A stretch of DNA of 64,000 bases from Glycomyces fuscus (GCA_002529455.1 NYMS01000062.1:1-64000); one strand, 5' to 3'; positions 30,250 to 39,034 are shown, counted from the stretch's first letter. A program made the numbers and translations. The notes: generated by a model from the sequence alone, not told the origin.

Positions 30250-30999
30250 TCACGTCAGCCTTCTGACCACCGACAGGGGGAGGCGCTTCATGGCGAAGCC
30301 GATGGGCGCCCACGGCCACGCGGGCACGTACGCCCTCACCCGGCGCCTCTCGATCGCGGCGACCATCGAGCGCACCCCGGGCTCGGTGTCCACCATGAAC
30401 CGCGTCCTCTGCTCCACGTGCTCGTTCATCTCCGAGCGGATGTAGCCCGGGTAGACCACGGACACGTCCAGCCCCGGCACACGCTCGGCGCGCAGGCCCT
30501 CGGCGATGGCGGCCACACCGGCCTTGGTGGCGGCGTAGACGGTCATCGACCTGCGCATGCCGCGCAGCGCCGACATCGAGGAGACCAGCACCAGGTGGCC
30601 GCGCCCCTGGGCGCGGAAGATCTCCATGGCCGCCTCCGACTGGGCCAGGGCGCCCACGAAGTTGGTCATCGCGGTCTGGCGGTTGGCGTCGTAGCGGCCC
30701 TTGCCCAGGGCCGCGCCCTTGCCGAGCCCGGCGTTGACGATCACCCGGTCCACGGTGCCCAGGGCGGCGGCCAGGTCCGCGAACACCGTGAACACGGCCC
30801 CGTCGTCGGTGACGTCCAGCGCCCGCAGCTCCACCCGGCGGTCGGGGTGGGCCGAGAGGATCTCCCCGCGCAGCTCCTCCAGCCTTCCGGTGCGGCGCGC
30901 GCACAGCCCCAGGTCGTAGCCCAGCGCCGCGAACTGGCGCGCCATCTCGGCCCCGAGCCCGGCGCTGGCGCCGGTGATCAGGATGGTCCCCTTGCTCAT
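30250..30999 (-). CDS. Short-chain dehydrogenase/reductase
   Basis: A 249-aa NAD(P)-dependent oxidoreductase. The cofactor motif TGASAGLGAEMA is at residues 8-19, NAG is seen in VIVNAGLGKG, the catalytic Ser is in VLVSSMSALRG, and the YxxxK is in MTVYAATKAGVAA. ATG 30999 gives the family N-terminus MSKGTILITGA, with GGAGGAAG upstream. The C-terminus is basic and slightly hydrophobic. It is divergent from a TetR gene across a 112-bp spacer that holds a palindrome, so that regulator probably controls it. Confidence 0.9.
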   Translation of the reverse strand: MSKGTILITGASAGLGAEMARQFAALGYDLGLCARRTGRLEELRGEILSAHPDRRVELRALDVTDDGAVFTVFADLAAALGTVDRVIVNAGLGKGAALGKGRYDANRQTAMTNFVGALAQSEAAMEIFRAQGRGHLVLVSSMSALRGMRRSMTVYAATKAGVAAIAEGLRAERVPGLDVSVVYPGYIRSEMNEHVEQRTRFMVDTEPGVRSMVAAIERRRVRAYVPAWPWAPIGFAMKRLPLSVVRRLT

Positions 31000-31092
31000 G
31001 CGTGCTTCCTCCGTGCCGTCTGCGGTGTCCGTCCGCGACCGCCCCGGCGCACGCGGGGGCGCGGCGTCCCTGGCGTTGACACTACGTTCTTG

Positions 31093-31107
31093 TTGAGCAA
31101 TGCTCAA
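31093..31107. promoter_or_regulatory. Palindromic operator between the SDR and TetR genes
   Basis: TTGAGCA-A-TGCTCAA, a perfect 7-bp inverted repeat around one base. It lies in the divergent spacer just before the TetR gene and overlaps a potential ATG at 31100. It is a likely autoregulatory TetR site. Confidence 0.6.
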
Positions 31108-31111
31108 TAGG

Positions 31112-31696
31112 GTGAGCGACGGAGCACCGCGGCGTACGCGGATGACCCAGGACGAGCGCAGGCGCCAGCTGGTCGGGATCGGCCTGCGGATGCTGGTGGA
31201 GAGGCCCATCCAGGAGCTGTCCGTCGACGAGGTGGCCCGGGAGGCGGGGATCTCCCGGGGGCTGCTGTTCCACTACTTCCCCAACAAGACCGCCTTCCAC
31301 GACGCCGTCGTGGCCGCCGCCGTCCGCCGGGTCCTGCGCAACACCGCCCCCGACCCGGGGCTGGCGCCCCGGGAGGCGGTCGCGCAGTTCGCGGCCCGCT
31401 ACTACGGACAGGTGGACCGGCGCCGCGGGTCGTACCTGGCACTGGTCTTCGGCAGCGGGCCGGTGGGCCTGGGCGGGGAACACGTGGAGGACCTGAGGAC
31501 GGCCGTGGCCGAGCGGGTCCTGGCCCTCCTGGGACTGGAGCGCGACGCGCTGCCCGTCGCGCACGGGTGGACCGCCTACGTGGAGGACCGGGCGCTGCGC
31601 TGGTCGGCCGCCCCGGCGGGGGAGCGGACCGCGTCCCTGGAGGACGAGGCCGCCCACTGCGTCCGTGCGCTGGACGCCCTGCTCGCGGTGCGCTGA
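31112..31696 (+). CDS. TetR/AcrR family transcriptional regulator
   Basis: A one-component repressor of 194 aa from GTG 31112. The upstream ATG at 31100 falls inside the operator palindrome and I consider it less likely. The HTH is in ELSVDEVAREAGISRGLLFHYFPNKTAFHDAVV, residues about 28-60. The C-terminal ligand domain is helical and divergent. It probably represses its own gene and the divergent SDR gene. Confidence 0.88.
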   Translation: MSDGAPRRTRMTQDERRRQLVGIGLRMLVERPIQELSVDEVAREAGISRGLLFHYFPNKTAFHDAVVAAAVRRVLRNTAPDPGLAPREAVAQFAARYYGQVDRRRGSYLALVFGSGPVGLGGEHVEDLRTAVAERVLALLGLERDALPVAHGWTAYVEDRALRWSAAPAGERTASLEDEAAHCVRALDALLAVR

Positions 31697-31731
31697 GGCG
31701 GGCGCGGCCGGGCGGGCCCTAGGATGCGGGC

Positions 31732-32178
31732 GTGAGCGAACGAACGACGCACCGCAGCGACGACCACCCCCACCGGGGCGAGGTCCGCGAGATCCCCACC
31801 GCAGCCAGTGCCACCAGGCTCGTCTACGCGCCCGAGCGCGACGGGCTCGCCGACGCGGGCGAGATCGTGTGGACGTGGGTCCCCTACGAGGAGGACCCGG
31901 AGCAGGGGAAGGACCGGCCGCTGCTGGTGGTCGGCCGCCGGGGGAGACGGCTGCACGGGCTGATGCTGTCCTCCCAGCGCCCCGAGGAGTGGGAGCGCCA
32001 GGACTGGCTGCCGATCGGCTCGGGCCCCTGGGACCGTGGGCAGCGCGACTCCTACGTGCGGGTGGACCGGCTCTTCGAGTTCGACGAGGACGACATCCGC
32101 CGCGAGGCGGCCGTCATCGACGAGGAGCTGTTCTGGATGGTCGCGGACGTCCTGCGCGCCCGTTACGGCTGGACCTGA
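31732..32178 (+). CDS. PemK/MazF-like protein, no antitoxin partner
   Basis: A 148-aa protein of the solitary MazF/PemK-like type found in actinomycetes. Family features are the start of the barrel in AGEIVWTWVPYEEDPEQGKDR, the strand PLLVVGRRG, and the region YVRVDRLFEFDEDDI. Classical MazF toxins cleave RNA. No small antitoxin gene is next to this one, and the acidic EEDPEQGKDRP loop differs from canonical toxins. It may therefore be a non-toxic relative. It starts at GTG 31732, 35 bases after the TetR stop. Confidence 0.7.
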   Translation: MSERTTHRSDDHPHRGEVREIPTAASATRLVYAPERDGLADAGEIVWTWVPYEEDPEQGKDRPLLVVGRRGRRLHGLMLSSQRPEEWERQDWLPIGSGPWDRGQRDSYVRVDRLFEFDEDDIRREAAVIDEELFWMVADVLRARYGWT

Positions 32179-32224
32179 CCTGTGGTGCGCGGCCCCGCCG
32201 CGGCCGCGCCCCGCGGAAGGCGGT

Positions 32225-32264
32225 CAGGGCCCCTGGGAGCGGGAGACCGCCGCCCGGGGCCCTG
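32225..32264. terminator. Hairpin between the convergent MazF-like and cyclase genes
   Basis: A 12-bp stem with one bulged base (CAGGGCCCCTGGG / CCCGGGGCCCTG) and a 15-base loop, lying between two convergent genes. Confidence 0.45.
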
Positions 32265-32278
32265 CGTCAACCGCCGCG

Positions 32279-33238
32279 TCAGGTGAGGGCCAGCAGGCGG
32301 ACGGGGCCGCCCGAACCGCCCCGGATGTTGGCGACGCCGACGACCGCCATCGCTCCGGCGTCCGGGGCCTTCTCCAGGTGGGCGACCATCTCCACGGCGT
32401 ACTTGTTCTCGCCGAGGAGGAACACGTGTCCCTCGGGGTTGGACGCGGAGTCGGGCCCGTAGTCGAAGCTCGGGGTGTCCACGGCGATCCCGGCGACGTC
32501 CCGCGCGCTCAGCAGCCAGGCGAGCGCCTCGATGTCGAACCCGGGGAAGTGGGCCACGCCGTCGCTGTCACGGTTGAGCATGGCCTCCTCGCTCTGGAGG
32601 ACCCGCGCGCTCCAGCCGGAGTCCATGGCGACCAGGGCGCCCCGGGGGATGCGGCCGTTGCGCCGTTCCCAGCGGCGCAGGTCGGCCACGCCGACCTGCG
32701 CGTCGTAGTCCCTCGCGGCGCGGTCGGCGATGCGGATGACCACGAGCGGGCAGACCAGGTCGCGCGGGTCCACCTCGTGGGTGTGCAGCGCGTCGGGGCT
32801 GTCGTTGAAGTGCCAGGGCGCGTCGAAGTGGGTCCCGGTGTGTTCGTCGATCTCCAGCTTGAGCGCGTTGAAGCCGTCCTCCTCGATCGACGCGAACTGG
32901 AAGATGTTGGGGTCGAGGATGTAGGGCCGGTAGATCGGGAAGTCGTTGTGGAGGACGTGGGTGAGGTCGGTGACCCTCAGCCGCGACGGGCTGATCCCCG
33001 CGATGGTCTGCGCGTGGGCTGACTCCACCGGGCCCCCGAGGGCGCCGATCCCGGTGAGCACGGCGCCGACGGCCGCCGACCCGGTCAGCATGCGCCGCCG
33101 GTCCACGCCCCCGCCGACCGGGCGCGCGGGCGGGGCGGGCCGCTCCGCCGTGATCGTGCCCCCGGGGGTTTCGGGGGCGTGTCCCGAGGCGGTCATGAAC
33201 GTCTTTCGGGCCTTGTGGATCACGTGGGGTCCGCACAT
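32279..33238 (-). CDS. Secreted cyclase-family (kynurenine formamidase-like) metal hydrolase
   Basis: A 319-aa protein with the cyclase-family metal motif in DEHTGTHFDAPWHF (HxGTHxDxPxHF). Members hydrolyse or lactonise amide and ester bonds. The N-terminus has a twin-arginine-type signal: GGVDRRRMLTGSAAVGAVLT, then a hydrophobic segment and AHAQ. The enzyme is probably exported by Tat. I chose ATG 33238 because GGAAGAGG lies about 9 bases upstream; ATG 33196 is the alternative (305 aa). A TATACT -10 box and a cluster operator lie upstream. It may act on the cluster product outside the cell, or confer resistance by opening it. Confidence 0.82.
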   Translation of the reverse strand: MCGPHVIHKARKTFMTASGHAPETPGGTITAERPAPPARPVGGGVDRRRMLTGSAAVGAVLTGIGALGGPVESAHAQTIAGISPSRLRVTDLTHVLHNDFPIYRPYILDPNIFQFASIEEDGFNALKLEIDEHTGTHFDAPWHFNDSPDALHTHEVDPRDLVCPLVVIRIADRAARDYDAQVGVADLRRWERRNGRIPRGALVAMDSGWSARVLQSEEAMLNRDSDGVAHFPGFDIEALAWLLSARDVAGIAVDTPSFDYGPDSASNPEGHVFLLGENKYAVEMVAHLEKAPDAGAMAVVGVANIRGGSGGPVRLLALT

Positions 33239-33720
33239 CGCAGTGTTCCTCTTCCAGGTCTGGCTGATCGAGCTAGAAGGAGTATACGATCTCTTATGCC
33301 AAAGTGAAGTCTGATCGGCATAAGATGCCTTTTGTTCAGACTGTGTACGGATCCCGCGGCACGGACCGGCTGGCGGTCGCTCCGGCTGCTCCCGGTGGCC
33401 GGGCGCACGCGTGGGCGGACGCGCGTCGGCGCGCACACGGGCGCCCGTCCGGGGGCGTGCCGCCTCCCGGCCGGGGCGGCGGGGAAGGGGGGGAGTGCGC
33501 GCGCCCGCGGTCCGCGTGACGCTTTCCGCCATTCTCCGTTCCCGTTTCGGGAACGGAATCCGCGCTGCCTTCAGGCCTGCCGTGCGCGCTTCCAGGAAAA
33601 GGGGAGAATTCCTCCTGCGGTGGCGTGCCCGGTTCCCCCGGATTTCGCGGGACCTCCGCTACCGCCGCGCCGGGGAATTCCCGACCGGCCCCGTTCGCGG
33701 AGCCGGGTGGCGCGGGCGGG
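33239..33720. other. Intergenic region between ligase 1 and cyclase genes
   Basis: About 480 bp with no gene. The left end holds the cyclase promoter and operator. The rest (33340-33720) is GC-rich, with a GGAACGGAATCC stretch near 33550 and no clear structure. Confidence 0.4.
33281..33335 (-). promoter_or_regulatory. Promoter/operator of the cyclase gene with GGCATAAG sites
   Basis: Reading leftward, a -10 box TATACT lies at 33286-33281. Half-sites CTTATGCC (33293-33300) and GGCATAAG (33317-33324) form an inverted repeat 16 bases apart. The stretch 33317-33335 matches the operator at 37426-37444 at 15 of 19 positions, so the same regulator is likely. Confidence 0.6.
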
Positions 33721-34965
33721 TCAGGCGGAGCACCGTTCCCGGGATCCGGTCCAGACCACCGTCGCCGGAGCAGAGCCGTCCGAGGACTGGTCCAGCAGCC
33801 TCCGGGAGACGGTCACCTCCAGGGTCTCGGGGGCCTCCTCGATGACCTCGGCCAGGGCCAGGCAGCCGGACACCACGTGGTGCCGGATCCACTCGACGGT
33901 GTAGAGGTCCGCCTCCGTTCCCGGGCGGAGCCGGACCCGCAGGCGCAGTCGCTCGTCCGGGGTGCGCGGGGAGATCAGGACCACCTGGGCGGCTTCGACC
34001 CAGTCGAGCTGGAGGGCGAGCGACGCCAGGTCGGCGGGGTCCACCAGACGGCTGAGCGGACCGTAGGGCGCGTCGATGCGGCTGTGGGTCCGCAGGGCCC
34101 GGCCGGGCAGTCCGCAGGGGCACGACGTCCACTCGGCCCCGGTGCCGGTGTCGTAGCGCAGCAGGGGGACGACCGACTTCGTGTGCATGACGGTCACGAG
34201 CATGCGTCCGTTGACGATCTCGGTGTGCTGGTAGGGGAGCGGGTGGAAGGTGTCCACCGCGCAGTCGGGCCGGCTGTGCCCGATGATCCAGGTCTCCGCG
34301 GACCCGAACAGCGTCCATGTGCGCAGGTGGGGGAAGTACGTGCGGATCAGCGAACGCGTCTGCGCGTCCATCGCCGGTCCGCTCCAGAGCACCTTGCGCA
34401 GGAAGTCCAGGCGCCGTCCGGACGCGGCGCAAAAGCGCAGGATGCGCTGGACGGTGTCCAGGGTGGCGGCGAGGGCGGTCACGCCGTGCTGCTCGAAGAG
34501 GTCGAGGCACGGCTCGATCATCTGGTCGGTCGGGGCGTCGAGCGACAGGGTGGGGACGCCGGCCCGCGCGGCGAGCGCGTTGTGGAGGTCGTGCGACGCG
34601 CGCATGTGGAACGGGGTGCTCAGGCTCGCGAGCAGGTCACCCGGCGCGAAGGGGCGCAGGTGGGGGGAGATCTCGTCCACGTGCAGGTCGGAGGGGAGCG
34701 CACCCATGCGGCTCGTGGCCGTCGTTCCGCCCATGAGGTGCAGCGAGGCCCGGGAGAGCTCGGCCGGGGTCTCCCGCATCAGCGTGTCCACGGCCTCGCT
34801 GAGCTCCTCGCGGGTGAGGGGAGGCAGGTCCGCCAGACGGGGTCTGCGCCCCCAGCCCAGGTGTCGGCCGTACTTGCGCCGCAGGGACGGGATCCTCGTG
34901 AGGCGCTGTAGCGCCTGGGTGAGGGAGAGCGGCCCCTCCACTTTCCCTCCGATATTCATCGTCAT
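33721..34965 (-). CDS. PaaK-like AMP-binding ligase, copy 1
   Basis: A 414-aa protein related to phenylacetate-CoA ligase/coenzyme F390 synthetase-type adenylating enzymes. The phosphate-loop position reads LHLMGGTTATSRMG near residue 76, and [12 protein letters not shown] near residue 220 is the adenine-site motif. VVPLLRYDTG corresponds to the hinge-preceding aspartate motif (YxTGD type), and SCPCGLPGRA is a zinc-type CxC. The C-terminal small domain is reduced and the usual catalytic lysine is not evident. It may adenylate an acyl or aryl acid for the cluster product. It is a clear paralog of the protein at 44716-46008, and its leader shares a conserved block with that gene. The start is ATG 34965 (an ATG 6 bases later is possible). 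Confidence 0.72.
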   Translation of the reverse strand: MTMNIGGKVEGPLSLTQALQRLTRIPSLRRKYGRHLGWGRRPRLADLPPLTREELSEAVDTLMRETPAELSRASLHLMGGTTATSRMGALPSDLHVDEISPHLRPFAPGDLLASLSTPFHMRASHDLHNALAARAGVPTLSLDAPTDQMIEPCLDLFEQHGVTALAATLDTVQRILRFCAASGRRLDFLRKVLWSGPAMDAQTRSLIRTYFPHLRTWTLFGSAETWIIGHSRPDCAVDTFHPLPYQHTEIVNGRMLVTVMHTKSVVPLLRYDTGTGAEWTSCPCGLPGRALRTHSRIDAPYGPLSRLVDPADLASLALQLDWVEAAQVVLISPRTPDERLRLRVRLRPGTEADLYTVEWIRHHVVSGCLALAEVIEEAPETLEVTVSRRLLDQSSDGSAPATVVWTGSRERCSA

Positions 34966-35017
34966 TCTCGTGCTCGCATCTCTGGGTGTAAGGGATTGCG
35001 TTCATCCCGCCGGGGGC

Positions 35018-35044
35018 GGCTGCGGTGACGTTAATGAATCTGAA
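35018..35044 (-). promoter_or_regulatory. Conserved leader block upstream of ligase 1
   Basis: A 27-bp block, 25 of 27 bases identical to 46064-46090 upstream of ligase 2. Its core on the coding strand is GATTCATTAACG, 53-79 bases before the ATG. The bases just before each ATG (ACGAGA) are shared too. It is a likely promoter or regulator site. Confidence 0.6.
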
Positions 35045-35597
35045 ATTCTCGTTAAGACTTCTCGGGGGAATGCCTTCCTCGAGGGCATGGCTGGTTCGAG
35101 GCCGTTCGGCCAGTAAAGCAGATTCCCTCTCCGTGGAACATGGCGAAGATTTCCCGCGGTAGTGAGCGAGCGATTACCACAGGTCATGTTCACTTGTTGG
35201 GGGACGTCTCGGAGCGTGTTCCCGTGGTGGCCGGATGCGGTCGGGTGATCTTGCTCACCGGATCGGGCGCGGTGGGGAGGAGGACGTCGGCGCGCTGTCC
35301 CGGGAAGCGCCGGGGCGGGTCCGCGGGAGGGGTGTCCGGGGGAGGCGGCCGTGCCCGGGCGTGCGGGCCCGGGACGTGGGTGCGTCCGGGGGCCACGCGG
35401 AGGGAGGGGGCCTGCGGGGGCCGTGCCGGTTCGGCCGTTCGACCCGGGCCCCGGGTCCGTGCGGACGGCGGTGCGGGCCCGGGGGCGGGTTCCGTGCGCA
35501 CCGGCGGCGGGGGGGCGTCTCCGGGGCATGCCGCGGCGCCGTGCGCTCGTGGCGGAGGGGGCCGTCACCGGCCGGGGCCGCCGGTCGGCGGAGGGGC

Positions 35598-35633
35598 GCC
35601 CGGCGGTGCCGAGCACTGTCGGCACCGCCGGGC
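35598..35633 (-). terminator. Hairpin terminator after the FAD monooxygenase gene
   Basis: A 15-bp perfect stem GCCCGGCGGTGCCGA / TCGGCACCGCCGGGC with a 6-base loop, 48 bases beyond the leftward gene's stop. Confidence 0.75.
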
Positions 35634-35680
35634 GGTGCGGTCGGCCGGGGAGTGGTCGGCCGGCCGCGTGGGTGTGGTCG

Positions 35681-37339
35681 TCAGGCGTGGCTCGGTACGG
35701 CCCGTCCGGCGCTCTCGGACGGGCGCCGCCGACCGGGGGCCGCACCCAGGTGCGCGGCCAGCTCCACCCGCAGCCGGGCGTGGTCCCGCGCGTGCCCGTG
35801 GGCGGCGACGTAACCGTCCGGTCGGACCAGGTGGTAGCCCGGAGCCGAGCACAGCCGGTGCTCCGAGGCCTGGCCGGGGGTCAGCGTCACCGTCCGCACC
35901 TGCGGCCGGTCGGCGACGAGCGCGGAGAACGGCTCCCCGGCGCCGGCCTGTCCGCGGCCGGGGGTGAGGGCGAGCGTCCACCCGGGGGTCCGCGACCCGC
36001 CTCCGCCCCCGTGCCCGGCGACCCCCAGGTCCACCGCGAGGGAGCGGGGGAGGGCGTGGCCGGTGCGGACGGCGCCCGCCAGCCGTCCGGTCAGCCGGCA
36101 CAGGGAGGGCCAGGCGGGTTCCTGGGTGAGGCGCGCGGGTGTGTAGCGGAACCGGTAACCGGCCATGACGGGCAGGTACCCGCGTTCCATGACCGGCTCC
36201 AGGAGCCGGAAGGCCGCGTCCCGGCCCGCCGTCTGCACGGGGTGCTGGAGCATCCACCCGCGTGTCTGGATGTCGGTGTCGCGCACCACCTGCCGCGCCA
36301 CGTCCTTGCGTTCCGGGCCGTAGGTGGCGAGCAGTTCCGGCCTGGCCCCGCCCCCGACCACCGCGGCCAGCTTCCAGGCCAGGTTCTGCGCGTCCTGCAT
36401 CCCGGTGTTGAGCCCCTGCCCCCCGGCCGGGCTGTGCACGTGCGCCGCGTCCCCGGCGAGGAAGACGCGGCCCCGCTGGAAGTCGTCGGCGTGCCGCCGG
36501 TGCACGCGGAACACGGACTCCCACACCGGGTCGACCAGGCGGACCCCGCCCGGTCCCTGCTCGTCCGTGATCCGCTGGAGCAGGTCCACCCCGGCCTTCT
36601 CCCCGGGCGGGAGGCTGGCGAAGAAGCGGAAGACGCCGTCGGGCAGGGCGACGACCACCAGGGCGCCCCGGGGCGACTGGTAGTAGAGCGCCTCGTCGGT
36701 CGGCAGCTCCCCCTCGATGCGGCAGTCCACGAGGGCGAACGCCGACTCGTAGGTGCTGCCGACGAAGCCGGTGCCGATCTGGGCGCGCACCGCGCTGCCG
36801 GCGCCGTCCGCGCCGACGACGAAGGGCGCGTGGTAGCGCTCGACGGTTCCGTCGGAGTGTTCGAGGATCGCGGTCACCCCCTCGGTCGCGGTGATGTCGC
36901 CGGAGAAGTCCAGCCCGTCGAGGGCGAGCAGCCGCACCCCCCGTTCGATGTGCCCGCCGAGCGCGTGCAGCCGCTCGGTGAGCACGCGCTCGGTCTCGTT
37001 CTGGGGCAGGCACAGCGGGGTCAGGTGCTCGGGGAACGTGAACGTGGCCAGCGGATCGCCGGAGGAGTAGTAGCGGAACCTGCGGATGTCGATGCCCGCC
37101 CGCCGGGTGGACTCCAGGGCCCCCAGGTCGTCCAGCAGGTCGAGGGTGCGCGGCCAGAGCAGCAGGGCCTTGGGGAAGGGGGAGGCGGACTCGGCCCGGT
37201 CGATGAGCCGCACGCGCACTCCTCGCCTCAGGAGTTCGCACGCGGCGGTCAGGCCGACGGGGCCGGCGCCGACCACGAGGACGTCGGAGGGGGCGCTGGG
37301 TGTGCGGTTGGAAGGGGTGTCGTCACTGGTCAACGGCAT
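35681..37339 (-). CDS. FAD-dependent aromatic-type monooxygenase
   Basis: A class A flavin monooxygenase of 552 aa (PheA/TfdB, FAD_binding_3 type). The N-terminal dinucleotide motif is VLVVGAGPVGLTAACELL at residues 20-37, the DG-type motif is VVGADGAGSAVR near residue 172, and the second FAD motif GDAAHVHSPAGGQGLN is near residue 291. A C-terminal thioredoxin-like domain (residues about 420-540) is typical of polyketide hydroxylases such as PgaE. It likely oxygenates an intermediate of the cluster. It is divergent from the MFS gene across a shared operator. The start is ATG 37339. Confidence 0.88.
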   Translation of the reverse strand: MPLTSDDTPSNRTPSAPSDVLVVGAGPVGLTAACELLRRGVRVRLIDRAESASPFPKALLLWPRTLDLLDDLGALESTRRAGIDIRRFRYYSSGDPLATFTFPEHLTPLCLPQNETERVLTERLHALGGHIERGVRLLALDGLDFSGDITATEGVTAILEHSDGTVERYHAPFVVGADGAGSAVRAQIGTGFVGSTYESAFALVDCRIEGELPTDEALYYQSPRGALVVVALPDGVFRFFASLPPGEKAGVDLLQRITDEQGPGGVRLVDPVWESVFRVHRRHADDFQRGRVFLAGDAAHVHSPAGGQGLNTGMQDAQNLAWKLAAVVGGGARPELLATYGPERKDVARQVVRDTDIQTRGWMLQHPVQTAGRDAAFRLLEPVMERGYLPVMAGYRFRYTPARLTQEPAWPSLCRLTGRLAGAVRTGHALPRSLAVDLGVAGHGGGGGSRTPGWTLALTPGRGQAGAGEPFSALVADRPQVRTVTLTPGQASEHRLCSAPGYHLVRPDGYVAAHGHARDHARLRVELAAHLGAAPGRRRPSESAGRAVPSHA

Positions 37340-37416
37340 CTCGGGGAGCTCCGATCGAACGGGTCGCGGTGGACGTCCCGGGTCCGCCCACCGCGCACCC
37401 GGCCAGGTCTATAAGA

Positions 37417-37445
37417 TTGACGATAGGCATAAGGTACCTTATGCT
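37417..37445 (+). promoter_or_regulatory. MFS-gene promoter with embedded 18-bp perfect palindrome
   Basis: A -35 TTGACG (37417-37422), 17-base spacer and -10 TATGCT (37440-37445). The perfect palindrome GCATAAGGTACCTTATGC occupies 37427-37444, so a bound repressor would cover the spacer and -10. A further copy, GGCCATAAGG, is at 37461-37470. The divergent monooxygenase gene starts 88 bases to the left. Confidence 0.75.
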
Positions 37446-37492
37446 CATCCACGAATGGATGGCCATAAGGATCCGAATTAAGGGGTAGGGGA

Positions 37493-39034
37493 ATGGCGAT
37501 AGAAGCGACGGATCGGCAGGGCGCACAGGTCGCCCCCGTCCCGTTGACCAGGGGGCAGGCGGTGGCCACACTCGTCGCCGTCGCCCTGTCCAGCGTGATG
37601 CTGCCGCTCGCCGTCACCGCCCCGGCCGTGGCGCTCACCCAGCTCGCGGCCGACCTGGACGCCACCGTCGGCGAGGCCCAGTGGGTCCAGAACGCCTACA
37701 ACGTCACCTTCGCGGCGTTCATGCTCGCCGCCGGAGGGCTCGCCGACCGCTTCGGCAGGCGCCGGGTCCTCGTCATCGGACTCGTCGTCTTCACCGCCAT
37801 GGCCACGGTGATCGGCCTCTCCTCCAACATCCTCGTCATCGACGTCGCCCGGGCGGTCCAGGGCATCGGCGCCGCGGGCATCATGACCAGCGGATCGGCG
37901 ATCCTCGCCGACTCCTTCCGGGGCGTGGCCCGGGCCCGGGCCTTCGGCCTGCTGGGGACCTCCTTCGGCTTCGGACTGGCCATGGGGCCGTTCGTCGCCG
38001 GGCTGATGGTCAACTTCCTGGACTGGCGCATGGTGTTCCTGATGAACCTCGCGTTCGCCGCCGTCGTCCTGCTCCTGGTCCGCTCGGTCCGGGAGTCGAG
38101 CGACCCCAACTCCACCTCGGTGGACTGGGGCGGCGTCATCACCTTCAGCACCAGCCTGTTCCTGCTCTCCCTGGCCTTCGTCCAGGGCGCCGAGGCGGGC
38201 TGGCTCAGCCTGGGCGCGATCGGCTCGGCGGTCGGGTTCCTCGTCTTCCTCGCGGCCTTCGTCCTGGTGGAGTCACGGGTCCGGCGCCCGATGTTCGACC
38301 TCTCGCTGTTCAAGCGGCCCACGTTCGTCGTGGTCGTCTGCCAGCCCTTCACCATCACCTTCGGCTTCGTGGTCCTGCTCGTCTACCTGCCGCCCTTCTT
38401 CCAGGGCGTCGGAGGGTTCGGCGCGGCCGAGGCCGGAGCCCTGCTCCTGCCCCTGACCCTGCCGGTGCTCGCCCTGCCGATGCTGGCCGGGCAGTTGGCG
38501 GCCAGGATCCCCCTGCGGGTCATGCTCGCCACCAGCTCCCTGCTCATCGCGGGCGGCTCCCTGTGGCTGATGACCCTCCAGCCGGGCCAGCACTGGACCG
38601 CGCTGGCCGCGCCCCTGGCCCTGTTCGGCACGGGGGTGGGCAGTGCCTTCGGCGTCATGGACAACGCGGCGCTCAGCTCCGTGGAGGTCGAGCGGGCCGG
38701 GATGGCCTCGGGCATCTTCAACACCATGCGCATCACCGGGGAGAGCGTGGCGATCGCCGGCGCCGGATCCGTGCTGGCGACCCTCTCCCTGAGCACGCTC
38801 GACCTGCCCTTCGCCAGCCCAGAGCAGGAGCGGGTCCTGGCGGGCGAGGCCACCCAGGGCCGGCTGGAGACGGCGCTGGGCCAGTTCGCCGCGGCGGACC
38901 GGGGAACCGCGCTGGAGGCGGTCTCGGCCAGCCTCACCTCCGCGATGCACACCACGTTCCTCGGCCTGGCCCTCCTCGCCCTGGCCGGAGCGGTGGTCAC
39001 GTTCCTCGTCGTCAGGGAACGCGAGCTCCGCTAG
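37493..39034 (+). CDS. MFS drug/metabolite exporter (DHA2 family)
   Basis: A 513-aa proton-coupled efflux protein with 14 predicted membrane segments. MFS motif A is GGLADRFGRRRVL after TM2, and motif C-like residues are in GTSFGFGLAMGPFVAGLM near TM5. The C-terminus ends VVRERELR. AGGGGTAGGGG precedes ATG 37493. Its promoter holds the cluster's palindrome. It is probably the export and self-resistance gene for the product of this cluster. Confidence 0.9.
   Translation: MAIEATDRQGAQVAPVPLTRGQAVATLVAVALSSVMLPLAVTAPAVALTQLAADLDATVGEAQWVQNAYNVTFAAFMLAAGGLADRFGRRRVLVIGLVVFTAMATVIGLSSNILVIDVARAVQGIGAAGIMTSGSAILADSFRGVARARAFGLLGTSFGFGLAMGPFVAGLMVNFLDWRMVFLMNLAFAAVVLLLVRSVRESSDPNSTSVDWGGVITFSTSLFLLSLAFVQGAEAGWLSLGAIGSAVGFLVFLAAFVLVESRVRRPMFDLSLFKRPTFVVVVCQPFTITFGFVVLLVYLPPFFQGVGGFGAAEAGALLLPLTLPVLALPMLAGQLAARIPLRVMLATSSLLIAGGSLWLMTLQPGQHWTALAAPLALFGTGVGSAFGVMDNAALSSVEVERAGMASGIFNTMRITGESVAIAGAGSVLATLSLSTLDLPFASPEQERVLAGEATQGRLETALGQFAAADRGTALEAVSASLTSAMHTTFLGLALLALAGAVVTFLVVRERELR

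Larger units (their letters stand above)
34966..35680. other. Intergenic region upstream of ligase 1
   Basis: About 715 bp. It contains the conserved ligase leader (35018-35044). In the leftward direction a possible 28-codon upstream frame starting near 35086 runs through this block and stops at 35002; it includes two TTA codons. The rest is very GC-rich with no supported gene, and the monooxygenase terminator lies at its right end. Confidence 0.4.

Noticed and set aside
35140-35967. Rightward frame of 275 codons starting upstream of the monooxygenase terminator.
   Set aside because: It is Gly/Arg-rich, overlaps the hairpin and the antisense of a solid gene, and has no ribosome-binding site.
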